Positions 26,959 through 36,206 of a stretch of 64,000 bases of DNA are shown here, piece by piece. The stretch lies in contig JAPPUL010000069.1 in assembly GCA_026874595.1 (NCBI GenBank), positions 868,001 to 932,000 on the forward strand, given 5' to 3'. The notes beneath the pieces are model-generated. The model was not told the DNA's origin, made no database searches, and worked only from the letters and a program-made list of their open reading frames with translations. Every line of letters begins with the position of its first letter. Position 1 is the stretch's first letter. Source of the DNA: Sipunculus nudus. Lineage: Eukaryota > Annelida > Sipuncula > Golfingiida > Sipunculidae. Made by a program: the position numbers and the translations under genes.

Positions 26959-26984
26959 ATAGCTGCTATAGTAATAGCTACTAT
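26959..26984. terminator. Possible bidirectional hairpin between convergent TPR and gyrB genes
   Basis: atagctgctat and atagctactat can pair as an 11-bp stem with two mismatches around a 4-nt loop, in the 59-bp gap between convergent stops. No clear U-run is present. Confidence 0.3.
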
Positions 26985-26991
26985 AGTTACT

Positions 26992-28914
26992 TTACACGTC
27001 TAAATTTTTAACTTTAACAGCATTGCCTTCGATAAAAAGCCTTCTAGGCTCAACCTTCTCACCCATAAGTATAGAAAAGATTTCGTTAGCCTCAACAGCA
27101 TCATCAAGAGTAATTTTCATAAGGCTACGTTTTTCAGGGTCCATAGTAGTCTCCCAAAGCTGGTCAGGATTCATCTCCCCCAGACCTTTATAACGCTGTA
27201 TATAGACTTTCTGCGTACTATTAGGTCCAGCATGCTCTTTTAGTATACTATCTCTTTCCTTATCACTATACGAGTAAAAGACTTTCTTAGGTCCGATAGA
27301 AATTTTGTAAAGAGGAGGCATAGCGATGTAAATATTGCCATTTTCAACAAGAGGGGTTAAGTATCTATAAAAGAAAGTAAGAAGCAAAGTTCTAATATGC
27401 GAGCCATCGACATCAGCATCAGCCATAATGATAATCTTGTTATAGCGTAGTTTAGAATAGTCAAAATGCTGGTCAATTCCCGTGCCAAGGGTTGCAATAA
27501 TTGGTTGTAGTTTATCATTATCAAGGACTTTCTCAATACGAGTTTTTTCAACATTAAGCATTTTACCCCAAAGAGGTAAGATTGCCTGAAAAGCGCGATT
27601 ACGACCCTGCTTAGCACTCCCTCCAGCAGAATCACCCTCAACAATATAAAGCTCACAAACGTCAGGATTTTTGTCGCTACAATCAGCAAGCTTACCAGGC
27701 AAACTATCGCGTTCAAGAAAACTCTTTCTAACAGAGTCGCGTTTTGCCTGAGCAGCCTTACGCGCATTATAAGCAGAAATACACTTGGCAAATATTTTCT
27801 TACTAATGTTAGGATTGTCCTCGAAGAATTCCTTAAGGCCCTCAGTAGTAACGGACTCCGTAATCCCCCGAACCTCGCTATTGCCGAGTTTAGTTTTAGT
27901 CTGTCCTTCGAACTGCGGGTTTTTGAGTTTGACACTAATTACAGCAGTAAGCCCCTCTCTAACATCATCCCCTTCCAAGTTGCCCTTAAGCTTTTTATCA
28001 AGGCCAAGTTTTTTGATACCGTCATTAATAGTTTTAGTAAGAGCACTTCTAAAGCCGGCAAGATGGGTCCCACCTTCTTTAGTATTTATGTTGTTGACAT
28101 AGGTAAATATGTTAGACTGAAAGCTTTCGTTGTACTCCATAGCGATTTCGATATGGAAATTATCCTTTTGGCGTTGGAAGTAAATGGGCTTATCATGTAT
28201 GGGAGTTAGGATACCGTTTAAGTATTGTACAAAAGCAACAATACCGCCTTCGAATAAGAAAGAATGTTTTTTAATGTCGTCATCCAGGCGTCTATCTTCT
28301 ATATTGATAGAAATGCCTTTGTTAAGGAAAGCAAGTTCCCGAAGTCTGTTAGAAAGGGTATCGAAGCTAAAAGAAGTGGTTTCGAAGATGGAATCATCAG
28401 GTTTAAAGATTATGGTAGTGCCTCTTTTTGCGGCATCTGAGATTTCTTTAACATCTTCAATGGGAATCCCACGTTCATAGGCTTGAAAGTATGTTTTATT
28501 GTTTCTAAAGACATAAACCTTACAATACTCAGAAAGAGCATTAACAACAGAAACCCCAACACCATGCAGCCCTCCGGAAACGCTGTAAGCATCGCTATCA
28601 AACTTGCCGCCAGCTCCTAAAGTAGTCATAACGACTTCTAAAGTAGAAACATTAACCTCCTTGTGGATATCAACAGGAATGCCTCTTCCGTTGTCCTGGA
28701 CTTCGATAACGTTGTCAGGATAAATGATAATGTTAACAAGGGAACAATGCCCGATTAAAGCTTCATCAATGCTATTGTCAACGACTTCATAAACGAGATG
28801 ATGCAAGCCCTCAGAATTGGTAGAACCGATATACATGCTAGGTCTAATTCTAACATGTTCAATACCTTCTTTAATCTGTACGTGTTCAGAAGTATATTCA
28901 TGTTCAGCAGCCAT
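26992..28914 (-). CDS. gyrB: DNA gyrase subunit B
   Basis: The ATPase and TOPRIM subunit of gyrase, 640 residues from the preferred start. GHKL motifs: EVVDNSIDEAL, QDNGRGIPVD and GGLHGVGVSVVNALSE. Transducer region: GGTHLAGFRSALTKTIND. TOPRIM: YIVEGDSAGGSAKQGRNR and IIIMADADVDGSHIRTLLL, with RYKGLGEMNPDQLWETTM and the C-terminal DPEKRSL region. The start MAAEHEYTSEH at 28914 has gggaggc four bases upstream; a longer frame from 28926 would bury that site. DUF721 lies just upstream on the same strand, the usual gyrB neighbour. Confidence 0.97.
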   Translation of the reverse strand: MAAEHEYTSEHVQIKEGIEHVRIRPSMYIGSTNSEGLHHLVYEVVDNSIDEALIGHCSLVNIIIYPDNVIEVQDNGRGIPVDIHKEVNVSTLEVVMTTLGAGGKFDSDAYSVSGGLHGVGVSVVNALSEYCKVYVFRNNKTYFQAYERGIPIEDVKEISDAAKRGTTIIFKPDDSIFETTSFSFDTLSNRLRELAFLNKGISINIEDRRLDDDIKKHSFLFEGGIVAFVQYLNGILTPIHDKPIYFQRQKDNFHIEIAMEYNESFQSNIFTYVNNINTKEGGTHLAGFRSALTKTINDGIKKLGLDKKLKGNLEGDDVREGLTAVISVKLKNPQFEGQTKTKLGNSEVRGITESVTTEGLKEFFEDNPNISKKIFAKCISAYNARKAAQAKRDSVRKSFLERDSLPGKLADCSDKNPDVCELYIVEGDSAGGSAKQGRNRAFQAILPLWGKMLNVEKTRIEKVLDNDKLQPIIATLGTGIDQHFDYSKLRYNKIIIMADADVDGSHIRTLLLTFFYRYLTPLVENGNIYIAMPPLYKISIGPKKVFYSYSDKERDSILKEHAGPNSTQKVYIQRYKGLGEMNPDQLWETTMDPEKRSLMKITLDDAVEANEIFSILMGEKVEPRRLFIEGNAVKVKNLDV

Positions 28915-28917
28915 TAA

Positions 28918-28924
28918 GCCTCCC
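28918..28924 (-). promoter_or_regulatory. Shine-Dalgarno deciding the gyrB start
   Basis: gggaggc on the minus strand lies four bases before ATG 28914. Confidence 0.7.
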
Positions 28925-28956
28925 AAATAGTTTTTTTTAAAAAAAGAGAATAAAAG

Positions 28957-29274
28957 TTAGTAAATTTTAAAACGCAGTTTATGAACAAGCCTTTTCCCGA
29001 CTTTCTTATTGATAGAATTGATCAAAAAAGATTGCGACAAAGCAATCTCATTAGCCAAAGCAGCAGAAGGGCAGCTAATGACAAGAGAGCCATTAGAAAC
29101 AAATAAAGCTTTAGAATCTTTAATAATGTTAACCTCCATAGAGTTGTAAATATCAACAGCAGAAGCCTCAATTAAAGCAGGCGCCCAATTTTTCTCTTGA
29201 ATCAAGTCTTTGATAATGGAGTTAATACCTTCAAGCTGCCGATTAAACTTATACTTCTGTTTTTTATAATACAT
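28957..29274 (-). CDS. DUF721 (DciA-like) protein
   Basis: A 105-residue protein. After a basic N-terminus come LEGINSIIKDLIQ, ALIEASAVDIYNS and the family core NGSLVISCPSAALANEIALS with INKKVGKRLVHKLRFKI, the KH-like fold of DUF721. Members related to DciA load the replicative helicase in bacteria that lack DnaC. It sits 42 bp upstream of gyrB, matching the common recF-DUF721-gyrB order, but dnaA, dnaN and recF are absent here. The 263 bases beyond it are extremely A-rich, and I find no DnaA-box cluster in them. Confidence 0.75.
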   Translation of the reverse strand: MYYKKQKYKFNRQLEGINSIIKDLIQEKNWAPALIEASAVDIYNSMEVNIIKDSKALFVSNGSLVISCPSAALANEIALSQSFLINSINKKVGKRLVHKLRFKIY

Positions 29275-29537
29275 AAAAAGGACTAAACGCTACAAATAAA
29301 TACATGTTAAAGAGATAAGAATAAAACACAAAAAGCGAAAAAAAGCGAATAAAAAAAATAAGAAAAGATGAATATGGTGAATATAATTAAAGAAAAAGGT
29401 AAAAAGGCAAAAAAAAAAGGATTAATAAAAGCGTTATTAAATATAATATATAGAGGATATAATATTTACACTAAAGCAATAAATAACTATTGTTGTATTT
29501 AAAAATTAATTTGTATAAAAAAAGACAAATGTAAGTT

Positions 29538-30983
29538 ATGGAGAAGATGAAGAATAAAACTAAGCTGTTTCTAGTGGTTATGATATTGATTATGCAGTTT
29601 ATATGGGAGAGAGGATATGGTAAGGATGCTTTAGGAGAGAAGGTATTATTAAGCTTGAAAGAGAGCCTTAGCTTGGTACTAAAGACAAATACAGAGTATC
29701 AAAGTTATATATATAAAACAAAATCGAGGTCTAAACAAATAGACGAAGCAAAGGCCAAATTGTACTATCCAGATTTATCGTTATCAGCAGGATATCAGTA
29801 TCAATATACAAGTCAAAGTGCAGGCTTACTAACTTTCCCAACAGCCCCTCACACCCTAACAAGCTCGCTAGATATAAATTACACAATATACGCATTTGGA
29901 AGGGATGGAGCAAAGCTATCGATAGCCGAAAGAGAATACGAGTTATCGATATTAGAAAAAGAAGCGTTAAAGGGACGTTTACTCAGGGAAGTACAAGAAG
30001 CGTACTACAGGGCGCTTCTTGCAAGACAAAACATAGAGATAAGAAAAGAAACAAGTAAATTGTTAGAAAGAACGCTTAAAGAGGAACGTAGGAATTATTT
30101 AAGGGGACGCTCGGACAAGACGGGATATATAAGGATAAATATACAATATACAAGTGATAGATTAGAAGAAGGGAAGGCAGAGGATGAGTATATAAAAGCA
30201 TTAAATAATTTACTTATGCTATTGTCTTTAGAGCCGGTAACAGAAATAGGCAAATATGAGTTAAAGGAAGCGGGATTTCGTGAAGTAGTTTTAGAGAGAG
30301 AAGATATAGTAACGGAACGAGATTTTGTTATGGAAAAAGAAGCCTTAAGTTATATGAGCGAGTTAGATGGAGATTTAAAGGAGTTATTGAATAAAGCGAA
30401 GGAGAGGCGAATAGAGCTTAAGAAACTAAAGATAAGACAAAAGATATTGGAACATAATAAAACAGTAGTAAGTTCTTTATACAAACCGAGTTTATCGGTA
30501 TACGGGTCAATTGGCTTAAGATATACCCAGAAGCCAGAACTAGGACTAAGTGGAATTAGTTTAGGAGACTACGATACACAAATTAATTATATAGCAGGAG
30601 TAAAGCTAAAAATGCCCTTAACCGAGCCTTTGATACCAAACTCATCAAGCCATAGTAAAGTAAAGAGTCTAAAATACGAGATAGGAGCCCTAGCAAAGGA
30701 GCTTGAGAGTGTATCAAAGAAGATAGAGCACGAGATAATATTAAAACAGCTTGAGTACAAAAGGTATGCAAAGAATTTAAGAGATAGGAAAGAGATATCG
30801 AAGTTATCGCAGGAGAATTTTAAGATAGTACGACGAGCATATAGAAAGGGAACGCTAGATTATATAAAATATCTTGATGCGTATGTGCAGTATCAAAAAA
30901 CGCAATTTGGGTATTACATGGAGTTATATAATTATAATAGGTCATACTTAAGGCTACTTGAGGCAATAGGGATATATTATTAA
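29538..30983 (+). CDS. TolC-family outer-membrane efflux protein
   Basis: A 481-residue protein with a signal peptide (LFLVVMILIMQFIWERGYG). It has the two-fold repeated helical/strand layout of TolC: LKESLSLVLKTNTEYQSY, AKAKLYYPDLSLSAGYQYQY and QEAYYRALLARQNIEIRKET in the first half, then SLYKPSLSVYGSIGLRY, GVKLKMPLTEPLIP and VRRAYRKGTLDYIKYLDAYV in the second. It forms the outer-membrane channel of the tripartite pump whose adaptor and RND genes follow directly. Confidence 0.88.
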   Translation: MEKMKNKTKLFLVVMILIMQFIWERGYGKDALGEKVLLSLKESLSLVLKTNTEYQSYIYKTKSRSKQIDEAKAKLYYPDLSLSAGYQYQYTSQSAGLLTFPTAPHTLTSSLDINYTIYAFGRDGAKLSIAEREYELSILEKEALKGRLLREVQEAYYRALLARQNIEIRKETSKLLERTLKEERRNYLRGRSDKTGYIRINIQYTSDRLEEGKAEDEYIKALNNLLMLLSLEPVTEIGKYELKEAGFREVVLEREDIVTERDFVMEKEALSYMSELDGDLKELLNKAKERRIELKKLKIRQKILEHNKTVVSSLYKPSLSVYGSIGLRYTQKPELGLSGISLGDYDTQINYIAGVKLKMPLTEPLIPNSSSHSKVKSLKYEIGALAKELESVSKKIEHEIILKQLEYKRYAKNLRDRKEISKLSQENFKIVRRAYRKGTLDYIKYLDAYVQYQKTQFGYYMELYNYNRSYLRLLEAIGIYY

Positions 30984-31008
30984 ACGAGAGGCTATATAAA
31001 TAAAGAGG

Positions 31009-31053
31009 GACAAAGAATTGGACAAAGAATTGGACAAAGAATTGTATAAAGAA
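31009..31053 (+). repeat. 12-bp in-frame repeat across the adaptor start codons
   Basis: gacaaagaa, then ttggacaaagaa twice, then ttgtataaagaa. Each unit offers a TTG in the frame of the adaptor gene, so several starts are possible. Confidence 0.85.
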
Positions 31054-31977
31054 ATGTTAGAGATAAAAAAGGTAATAGTGTTATTGCTGATGTTAACAGT
31101 TGGTTTTCTTGGTTGTGAGGGTGAAGAAGAAGCTAAAGAGGCTGAGGATAAGAAGGGAGGAGCAGAGAAGGTATTGCAGGTGAGTGTTGTAGAAGTTGGT
31201 AAGGAGGTTGTGCGTGAGAGGTTGTCTTTAGTGGGAAGGGTTGAGGGTGAGGTTGAGCTAGATCTTTATCCGGATGTAGGAGTAGTTGGAATAGTACGAA
31301 ATATTAAGGCAGTAGAGGGAAGTTATGTAAAGCGTGGAGAATATATAATGGAGCTAGATCAAAAGGCGGTAACGGGACGGGACTTTCGCCGATTTGTTTT
31401 ACGAGCGAAGATGAGCGGGTATGTTTCGCGAGTTTATGTAGAGGAGGGTGAGCTTGTAAATGGACAAAGGAAGCTGTGTCGGATAATAAGGGTCAAACGA
31501 GTTAAGGTGTATGTGGACGTACCGGAGAAGGACATATGGAAGGTGAGTGAAGGGCAGGAGGTATTGATAAAGCCTAAGGGGTATGAAGGGGAAGGGATTT
31601 CAGGTAAGATAAGCCGCTTATACCCAGCACTTGATCCAAATACCTTAACACTGAGGACAGAAGTTATGGTAGAGAATGAAGGACTTAAGTTAAAGTCGGG
31701 AATGTTTACGCAGGTTATTATATTGCTTGATAAGAAAGAGGCATATACAGCCCCTCTTAGGAGTATATTGATGGAAGACAACATATCCTATGTCTATCTT
31801 TATGATGCGGAAGCAGGAGTAGTAAATCGTCAAGACGTTTTATTGGGGCAGTATTACGAAGAAAAAGTAGAGATATTAAATGGCTTAAAGGGAGGAGAGA
31901 AGGTGGTGATAAAGGGTAATTACCGAGCATATGATGGAGAGAAGGTAAGGCTTTGGTCAGGAGCTGGGCTAGAGTAA
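31018..31977 (+). CDS. RND efflux membrane-fusion protein (lipoprotein)
   Basis: The periplasmic adaptor of the pump, 319 residues from TTG 31018. An N-region is followed by IKKVIVLLLMLTVGFLGCEG with a good lipobox (FLGC), then a biotinyl-lipoyl-like part (YVKRGEYIMELDQKAV, SGYVSRVYVEEGELV) and barrel strands (VKVYVDVPEKDIWKVSEGQE, GEGISGKISRLYPALD). The end KGGEKVVIKGNYRAYDGEKV is typical. Start choice is uncertain: agaggg lies about 9 bases before TTG 31018, but two more in-frame TTGs (31030, 31042) and ATG 31054 follow within the repeat region. TolC precedes it by 34 bp. Confidence 0.88.
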   Translation: MDKELDKELYKEMLEIKKVIVLLLMLTVGFLGCEGEEEAKEAEDKKGGAEKVLQVSVVEVGKEVVRERLSLVGRVEGEVELDLYPDVGVVGIVRNIKAVEGSYVKRGEYIMELDQKAVTGRDFRRFVLRAKMSGYVSRVYVEEGELVNGQRKLCRIIRVKRVKVYVDVPEKDIWKVSEGQEVLIKPKGYEGEGISGKISRLYPALDPNTLTLRTEVMVENEGLKLKSGMFTQVIILLDKKEAYTAPLRSILMEDNISYVYLYDAEAGVVNRQDVLLGQYYEEKVEILNGLKGGEKVVIKGNYRAYDGEKVRLWSGAGLE

Positions 31978-32034
31978 GTTTAGGCTATAAATATTTAAAA
32001 TAAAGATAAACACAGAAAACGGGATTAAGTATAA

Positions 32035-35000
32035 ATGAAAATAACGGGCAAGTTGATAGACAAGCCTATGCTGGTGGGGCTATTATTGACGATGATAGTG
32101 GTAGTAGGTGTTGTGTCAATAATGATGTCCTCACTTGAGCTATTTCCAAACATAGAAATACCCTTTGTATTTGTGACAGTAGAATATAGGGGAGCCTCAC
32201 CGAGCGAGATAGAGTATCAAATAAACAATAAGATAGAGCAAGAGATAAGGAAGATAAACGATATAAAGAACGTAACGTCGATAGCGCTACAAAATTTTGC
32301 TAGGGTGTTTGTAGAATTTGAATATGGAGTAGATAATAAAGAGAAGAAGCGGGAAGTAAATGATGCGGTAATGAACATATTAAACGAGCTTCCAGATGAT
32401 ATAGAGACTCCAAGAATAGAAGGAATAGATGTAGCAAGCACCCCTGTAATGAATGTTATGCTTTATGGAGAAGGATATGGTTATGAAGATCTGACGGTAA
32501 TGGCGGAGGAGGTAGACAAAGTATTTACGAGTAATATAGAAGGGCTTTCTCGTGTTAGGTTATATGGAGCATTAGATCGGGAGATAAGTGTATTCGTGGA
32601 TCCTATAGAGCTATGGAAGAAACAGATATCGCTAGTAGAGATATTCAGATTTTTCCAAGGAGGAGCACTTGACAGTCCAGGTGGTGCGATAAAGATGGGG
32701 GATGTAGATTATCCGGTACGCGTTCTTGGATCATATAAGGATGCAGACGAGGTAAGAAATACGATATTGCTTTATAAGGATGGCAAGCCAGTATATTTAA
32801 AAGATCTTGGTAATATAGAATTTGGGACAGAGAAGGTAAGAAGCTACGCAAGATATAATGGCAAGCCAGCAATAGCCCTTGCGATATTAAAGCAAAGGGA
32901 AGCAAATGTTCTTGAGGTATCGGAGTCAACGCAAAGAGTAATAGAAGGGATAGAGGGATCTGGTTTGCTACCGGAGGGTATAAAGTTAGCAGTAGTAGCA
33001 GATCAAGCAAGTGAAGTAAGGACCCGTCTTAAAGAGTTATCCTCAAGTGCCCAACAAGGGATAATAGTAGTATTCATAGTATTATTATTCGGGGTAGGGT
33101 TTCGGAATGCGTTATTAGCAACGCTTGCCGTACCTTTTTGTTCTCTATTTGCGATAATGGGGCTGTTTGTTTTAGGCGAGTCAATAAATAACATAGTCCA
33201 ATTTGGTTTAATAATAATAATAGGGATAGTGGTAGACGGGGCAATAGTTGTAATGGAAAGCATATATCGGCATATGGAAGGAGGTAAAGATAGGCTTGAG
33301 GCGGCTTATGATGGGACAGAAGAGGTGGGGAGCGCAGTAGTATCTGCAGTATTAACAACGATGGCCTCTTTTGCACCGATTTTCTTGATGAGCGGTGTAG
33401 TAGGAGCATTCATGTCATATATCCCAAAGACAGTATTACTAGCTTTAGTGGGGTCAATAATATTTGATCATGCGATAATCCCTGTGGTAGCAAGTAAATA
33501 TCTGACTGTAAAGGGCGATGAAGGTTTTATAATAAGGTTATTTGCCAAGATGCGGCGTTGGACTGGTCGCAAAGATAGAGACTTAGGTGCTGGAGGGGAT
33601 GGAGATTATATTGCAGGAGGGCGTTTGTGGACAAAAGATTTATTTAAGAAGGTACATGCAAAACATTCAAAGTTAATAAGGGCATCATTGCGGCACAAGT
33701 TTTTGGTGATGATATTGGCTTTGAGTGTATTTGTTATGGGGATATTGATATTACTTAGTCGAGATGCAGAATTGTTTCCTGATATAGATCTTGGAAAGTT
33801 TATGATCTACGTAGAAATGCCAAAGGGTTATACTGTTGAGGCAACAGACAAGGTAACAAAGGATATAGAGCAAATTATATTACAATATATGTTTAGGGGA
33901 GGAGAGGAGGAGTTAGAAGAGAAAGAAGAGCAGATAGATAGCAAAAGGATAATAAAGTTTTATTCAACGACCGTTGGGGCAGGCGGTGCGAATGTAATGA
34001 TAAATATGGGAGGAGAGTTTAGCGGGCCTAACACGGCACAAATTGATATAGATTTGATTCAGGCAGAATATAGGGATTATAGTCTAGAAGATTTCATGGC
34101 AGAACTTAGGAATGAGATATACGATAAGATAACGCCAGATGCCCGAGTTAGAGTAAGGAGTCCAAGGACGGGACCTCCGACAGCGGCGCCGATAAATGTA
34201 ATAATATCAGGTAACAATATAAATGTCTTAAAGAAGCTTGCAGGGCGAGCGGAACAGATAGTAAAAGGAGTTGATGGAGCAATAGATATAAGGAACGATT
34301 ATGGAGTAAGTAAACCTGAGGTTAGGGTAGAAATAGACAGGGCACGAGCTGAGAAATATGATTTATCGGTACAAACGATTCAAAGCTATTTATTTGCAAT
34401 GAACACAGGCTATGAGCTTGCCCGATATCAGTATGGGACAAAAGAATATAAGGTAAGGCTTAGAGTAGATGATAGGATATACAACAGGCGGATAGAAGAC
34501 ATATCAGCGATGGCAATATATAGCGAAAGGCTAAAAAGGCCCATAGCGCTAAACCAGTTTACGGATATAGTATTAAAAAGCAATAGAAGTTATATAAGAC
34601 GAGAAGACTTCAAACGTTCGATAGTAGTAAGCGGGGATGTAGATTTAACAAAGCGTTCACGCGGAGAGGTTGCGAAGGAGGTTATAGATATTTTATCGGA
34701 TACGGAAACATTTTCTTTACCTAAGGGATATAGCGTTAGGTTTCGCGGAGAGAACGAGGATAGGGACAAATCGTTTGATGATTTGGGGAAAGCGTTTGTG
34801 ATAGGCTTTCTTTTAATTTATTTTATAATAGTCTTACAGTTCAACTCATTTTTGCAACCTGTAGCAATACTAGTAACGGTATTGTTGTCAGTAGGTGGGG
34901 TCTCACTTGGAGTATTACTTAGTAATAGTAATCTTGGAATAATGGTTATGTTTGGAGGGATATCGCTTGCGGGAATTGTAGTAAACGACGCAATAGTTTT

Positions 35001-35328
35001 AGTAAGCTATGTAAATTTGCTACGCAAGCGAGGGCGTGGATTAAAAGAAGGAGTAATAGAAGCAAGCGAGACGCGGCTAAAAGCGATATTGCTAACAACC
35101 TTTACAACGATAGGAGGCTTATTACCCTTAGCCTTAGCAATAGGCGGGACTAGGTCATTCTGGAGTCCGATGGGTTGGGCGATAATAGGAGGACTTAGTC
35201 TTGCAACGGTTCAAACTTTGATAGTAGTTCCTGTGGTGTATGTATATTTGGAAGAAGGGAAAGAAAAGACGAAAGAGTTGTGTAAACGGTTATTAGAAAG
35301 GGTTAGGGGCAGAGGCAAAAGAGAGTAA
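32035..35328 (+). CDS. RND-family efflux transporter (HAE1-like)
   Basis: A 1097-residue inner-membrane pump with the two-fold RND plan. TM1 is near residues 12-32, then a porter domain (LELFPNIEIPFVFVTVEYRG and IEYQINNKIEQEIRKI), a TM2-6 block (~335-470), a cytoplasmic stretch, a second TM (~560), a second porter domain (LPKGYSVRFRGENEDRD) and TM8-12 (~920-1070). TM4 reads IGIVVDGAIVVMES: one acidic residue of the AcrB Asp-Asp proton relay remains and the other is Gly. TM10 reads GIVVNDAIVLVSYV and lacks the AcrB lysine. This suggests a non-AcrB relay, as in some HAE/heavy-metal subgroups. Substrate unknown. Confidence 0.9.
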   Translation: MKITGKLIDKPMLVGLLLTMIVVVGVVSIMMSSLELFPNIEIPFVFVTVEYRGASPSEIEYQINNKIEQEIRKINDIKNVTSIALQNFARVFVEFEYGVDNKEKKREVNDAVMNILNELPDDIETPRIEGIDVASTPVMNVMLYGEGYGYEDLTVMAEEVDKVFTSNIEGLSRVRLYGALDREISVFVDPIELWKKQISLVEIFRFFQGGALDSPGGAIKMGDVDYPVRVLGSYKDADEVRNTILLYKDGKPVYLKDLGNIEFGTEKVRSYARYNGKPAIALAILKQREANVLEVSESTQRVIEGIEGSGLLPEGIKLAVVADQASEVRTRLKELSSSAQQGIIVVFIVLLFGVGFRNALLATLAVPFCSLFAIMGLFVLGESINNIVQFGLIIIIGIVVDGAIVVMESIYRHMEGGKDRLEAAYDGTEEVGSAVVSAVLTTMASFAPIFLMSGVVGAFMSYIPKTVLLALVGSIIFDHAIIPVVASKYLTVKGDEGFIIRLFAKMRRWTGRKDRDLGAGGDGDYIAGGRLWTKDLFKKVHAKHSKLIRASLRHKFLVMILALSVFVMGILILLSRDAELFPDIDLGKFMIYVEMPKGYTVEATDKVTKDIEQIILQYMFRGGEEELEEKEEQIDSKRIIKFYSTTVGAGGANVMINMGGEFSGPNTAQIDIDLIQAEYRDYSLEDFMAELRNEIYDKITPDARVRVRSPRTGPPTAAPINVIISGNNINVLKKLAGRAEQIVKGVDGAIDIRNDYGVSKPEVRVEIDRARAEKYDLSVQTIQSYLFAMNTGYELARYQYGTKEYKVRLRVDDRIYNRRIEDISAMAIYSERLKRPIALNQFTDIVLKSNRSYIRREDFKRSIVVSGDVDLTKRSRGEVAKEVIDILSDTETFSLPKGYSVRFRGENEDRDKSFDDLGKAFVIGFLLIYFIIVLQFNSFLQPVAILVTVLLSVGGVSLGVLLSNSNLGIMVMFGGISLAGIVVNDAIVLVSYVNLLRKRGRGLKEGVIEASETRLKAILLTTFTTIGGLLPLALAIGGTRSFWSPMGWAIIGGLSLATVQTLIVVPVVYVYLEEGKEKTKELCKRLLERVRGRGKRE

Positions 35329-35340
35329 GGAGAGAATAGG

Positions 35341-35991
35341 TTATGATATTAGTCCCTCATTAATAGCTTTTCCGACGACCTCAGCGCGAGAAGATACTTG
35401 TAATTTATCATAAATATTTTGAATGTGTTTTCTTACGGTATTAGGTTTTATATTTATTTTGGCAGCGATTTTGATATAAGTAAGTCCTTGAACAATAAGC
35501 TTTAGAATTTCTTTTTCGCGTTTTGAGAGGTTGTAGTCCTTAGAGTCAATAGTTTTAATAGGTTTTTCGAAATAGTTTAGTATTTTCCGAGCGATACGTG
35601 GAGTCATAGGAGAGCCGCCGTTGTGCAGTTCAATAAGTTCGGAAATAAGGTCTCGTCTTGGCGTATCTTTAAGGATATAACCTTTAGCTCCAGCTTTAAT
35701 GGATTTAAAGATTTTGTCTTCGTCTTCAAAGATGGTAAGCATCATGATTTCAATATAAGGATGCTGTTTTTTAATTATCTTAGTAGCCTCAATGCCATCA
35801 ATACCCGGCAGTCCAATATCCATAAGAACGATATTAGGCTTATCCTGGGATTTATTAAGCTCGGTAATAAAGTCTTCAGCGGTACTAAACGCCCCACAGA
35901 CAGTAATCTTGTCGGAAGAGTTTAGAAGGTATGAGATACCTTCTCTAATATTTTGAATATCTTCAACTATGACAATCTTAATTGTAGACAC
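35341..35991 (-). CDS. NarL/FixJ-type response regulator (orphan)
   Basis: A 216-residue regulator. The receiver domain shows IVIVEDIQNIREGISYLL (acidic pocket), VLMDIGLPGIDGIEA with the phospho-acceptor Asp, and GAKGYILKDTPRRDL with the conserved Lys. The LuxR-type helix-turn-helix is LSKREKEILKLIVQGLTYIK followed by NTVRKHIQNIYDKLQVSSRA. There is no histidine kinase beside it. It is convergent with the RND gene (12 bp between stops), so control of the pump is possible but not shown. Confidence 0.9.
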   Translation of the reverse strand: MSTIKIVIVEDIQNIREGISYLLNSSDKITVCGAFSTAEDFITELNKSQDKPNIVLMDIGLPGIDGIEATKIIKKQHPYIEIMMLTIFEDEDKIFKSIKAGAKGYILKDTPRRDLISELIELHNGGSPMTPRIARKILNYFEKPIKTIDSKDYNLSKREKEILKLIVQGLTYIKIAAKINIKPNTVRKHIQNIYDKLQVSSRAEVVGKAINEGLIS

Positions 35992-36206
35992 AATACTAAA
36001 AAATAAAATGTTTTATAAAGCAATAAAATACTCTAAACATGTAAAATACTATAAAAAAGACAGCATTTTAATTAAATTAAAAAAATAACTAAAAGCCAAA
36101 TTAAAAGTAATAACAATTAGCGATAAAAAAGAATATAATAAATAGAAGGCTTGTTTAAAATACTACAAATGTACAAGTTTGGTTTAAATAAAAGGAGGTT
36201 TAGGTT

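Noticed and set aside
28957-29537. Chromosome origin next to DUF721-gyrB
   Set aside because: There is no dnaA, dnaN or recF, no DnaA-box cluster in the A-rich spacer, and the strand composition does not switch here.
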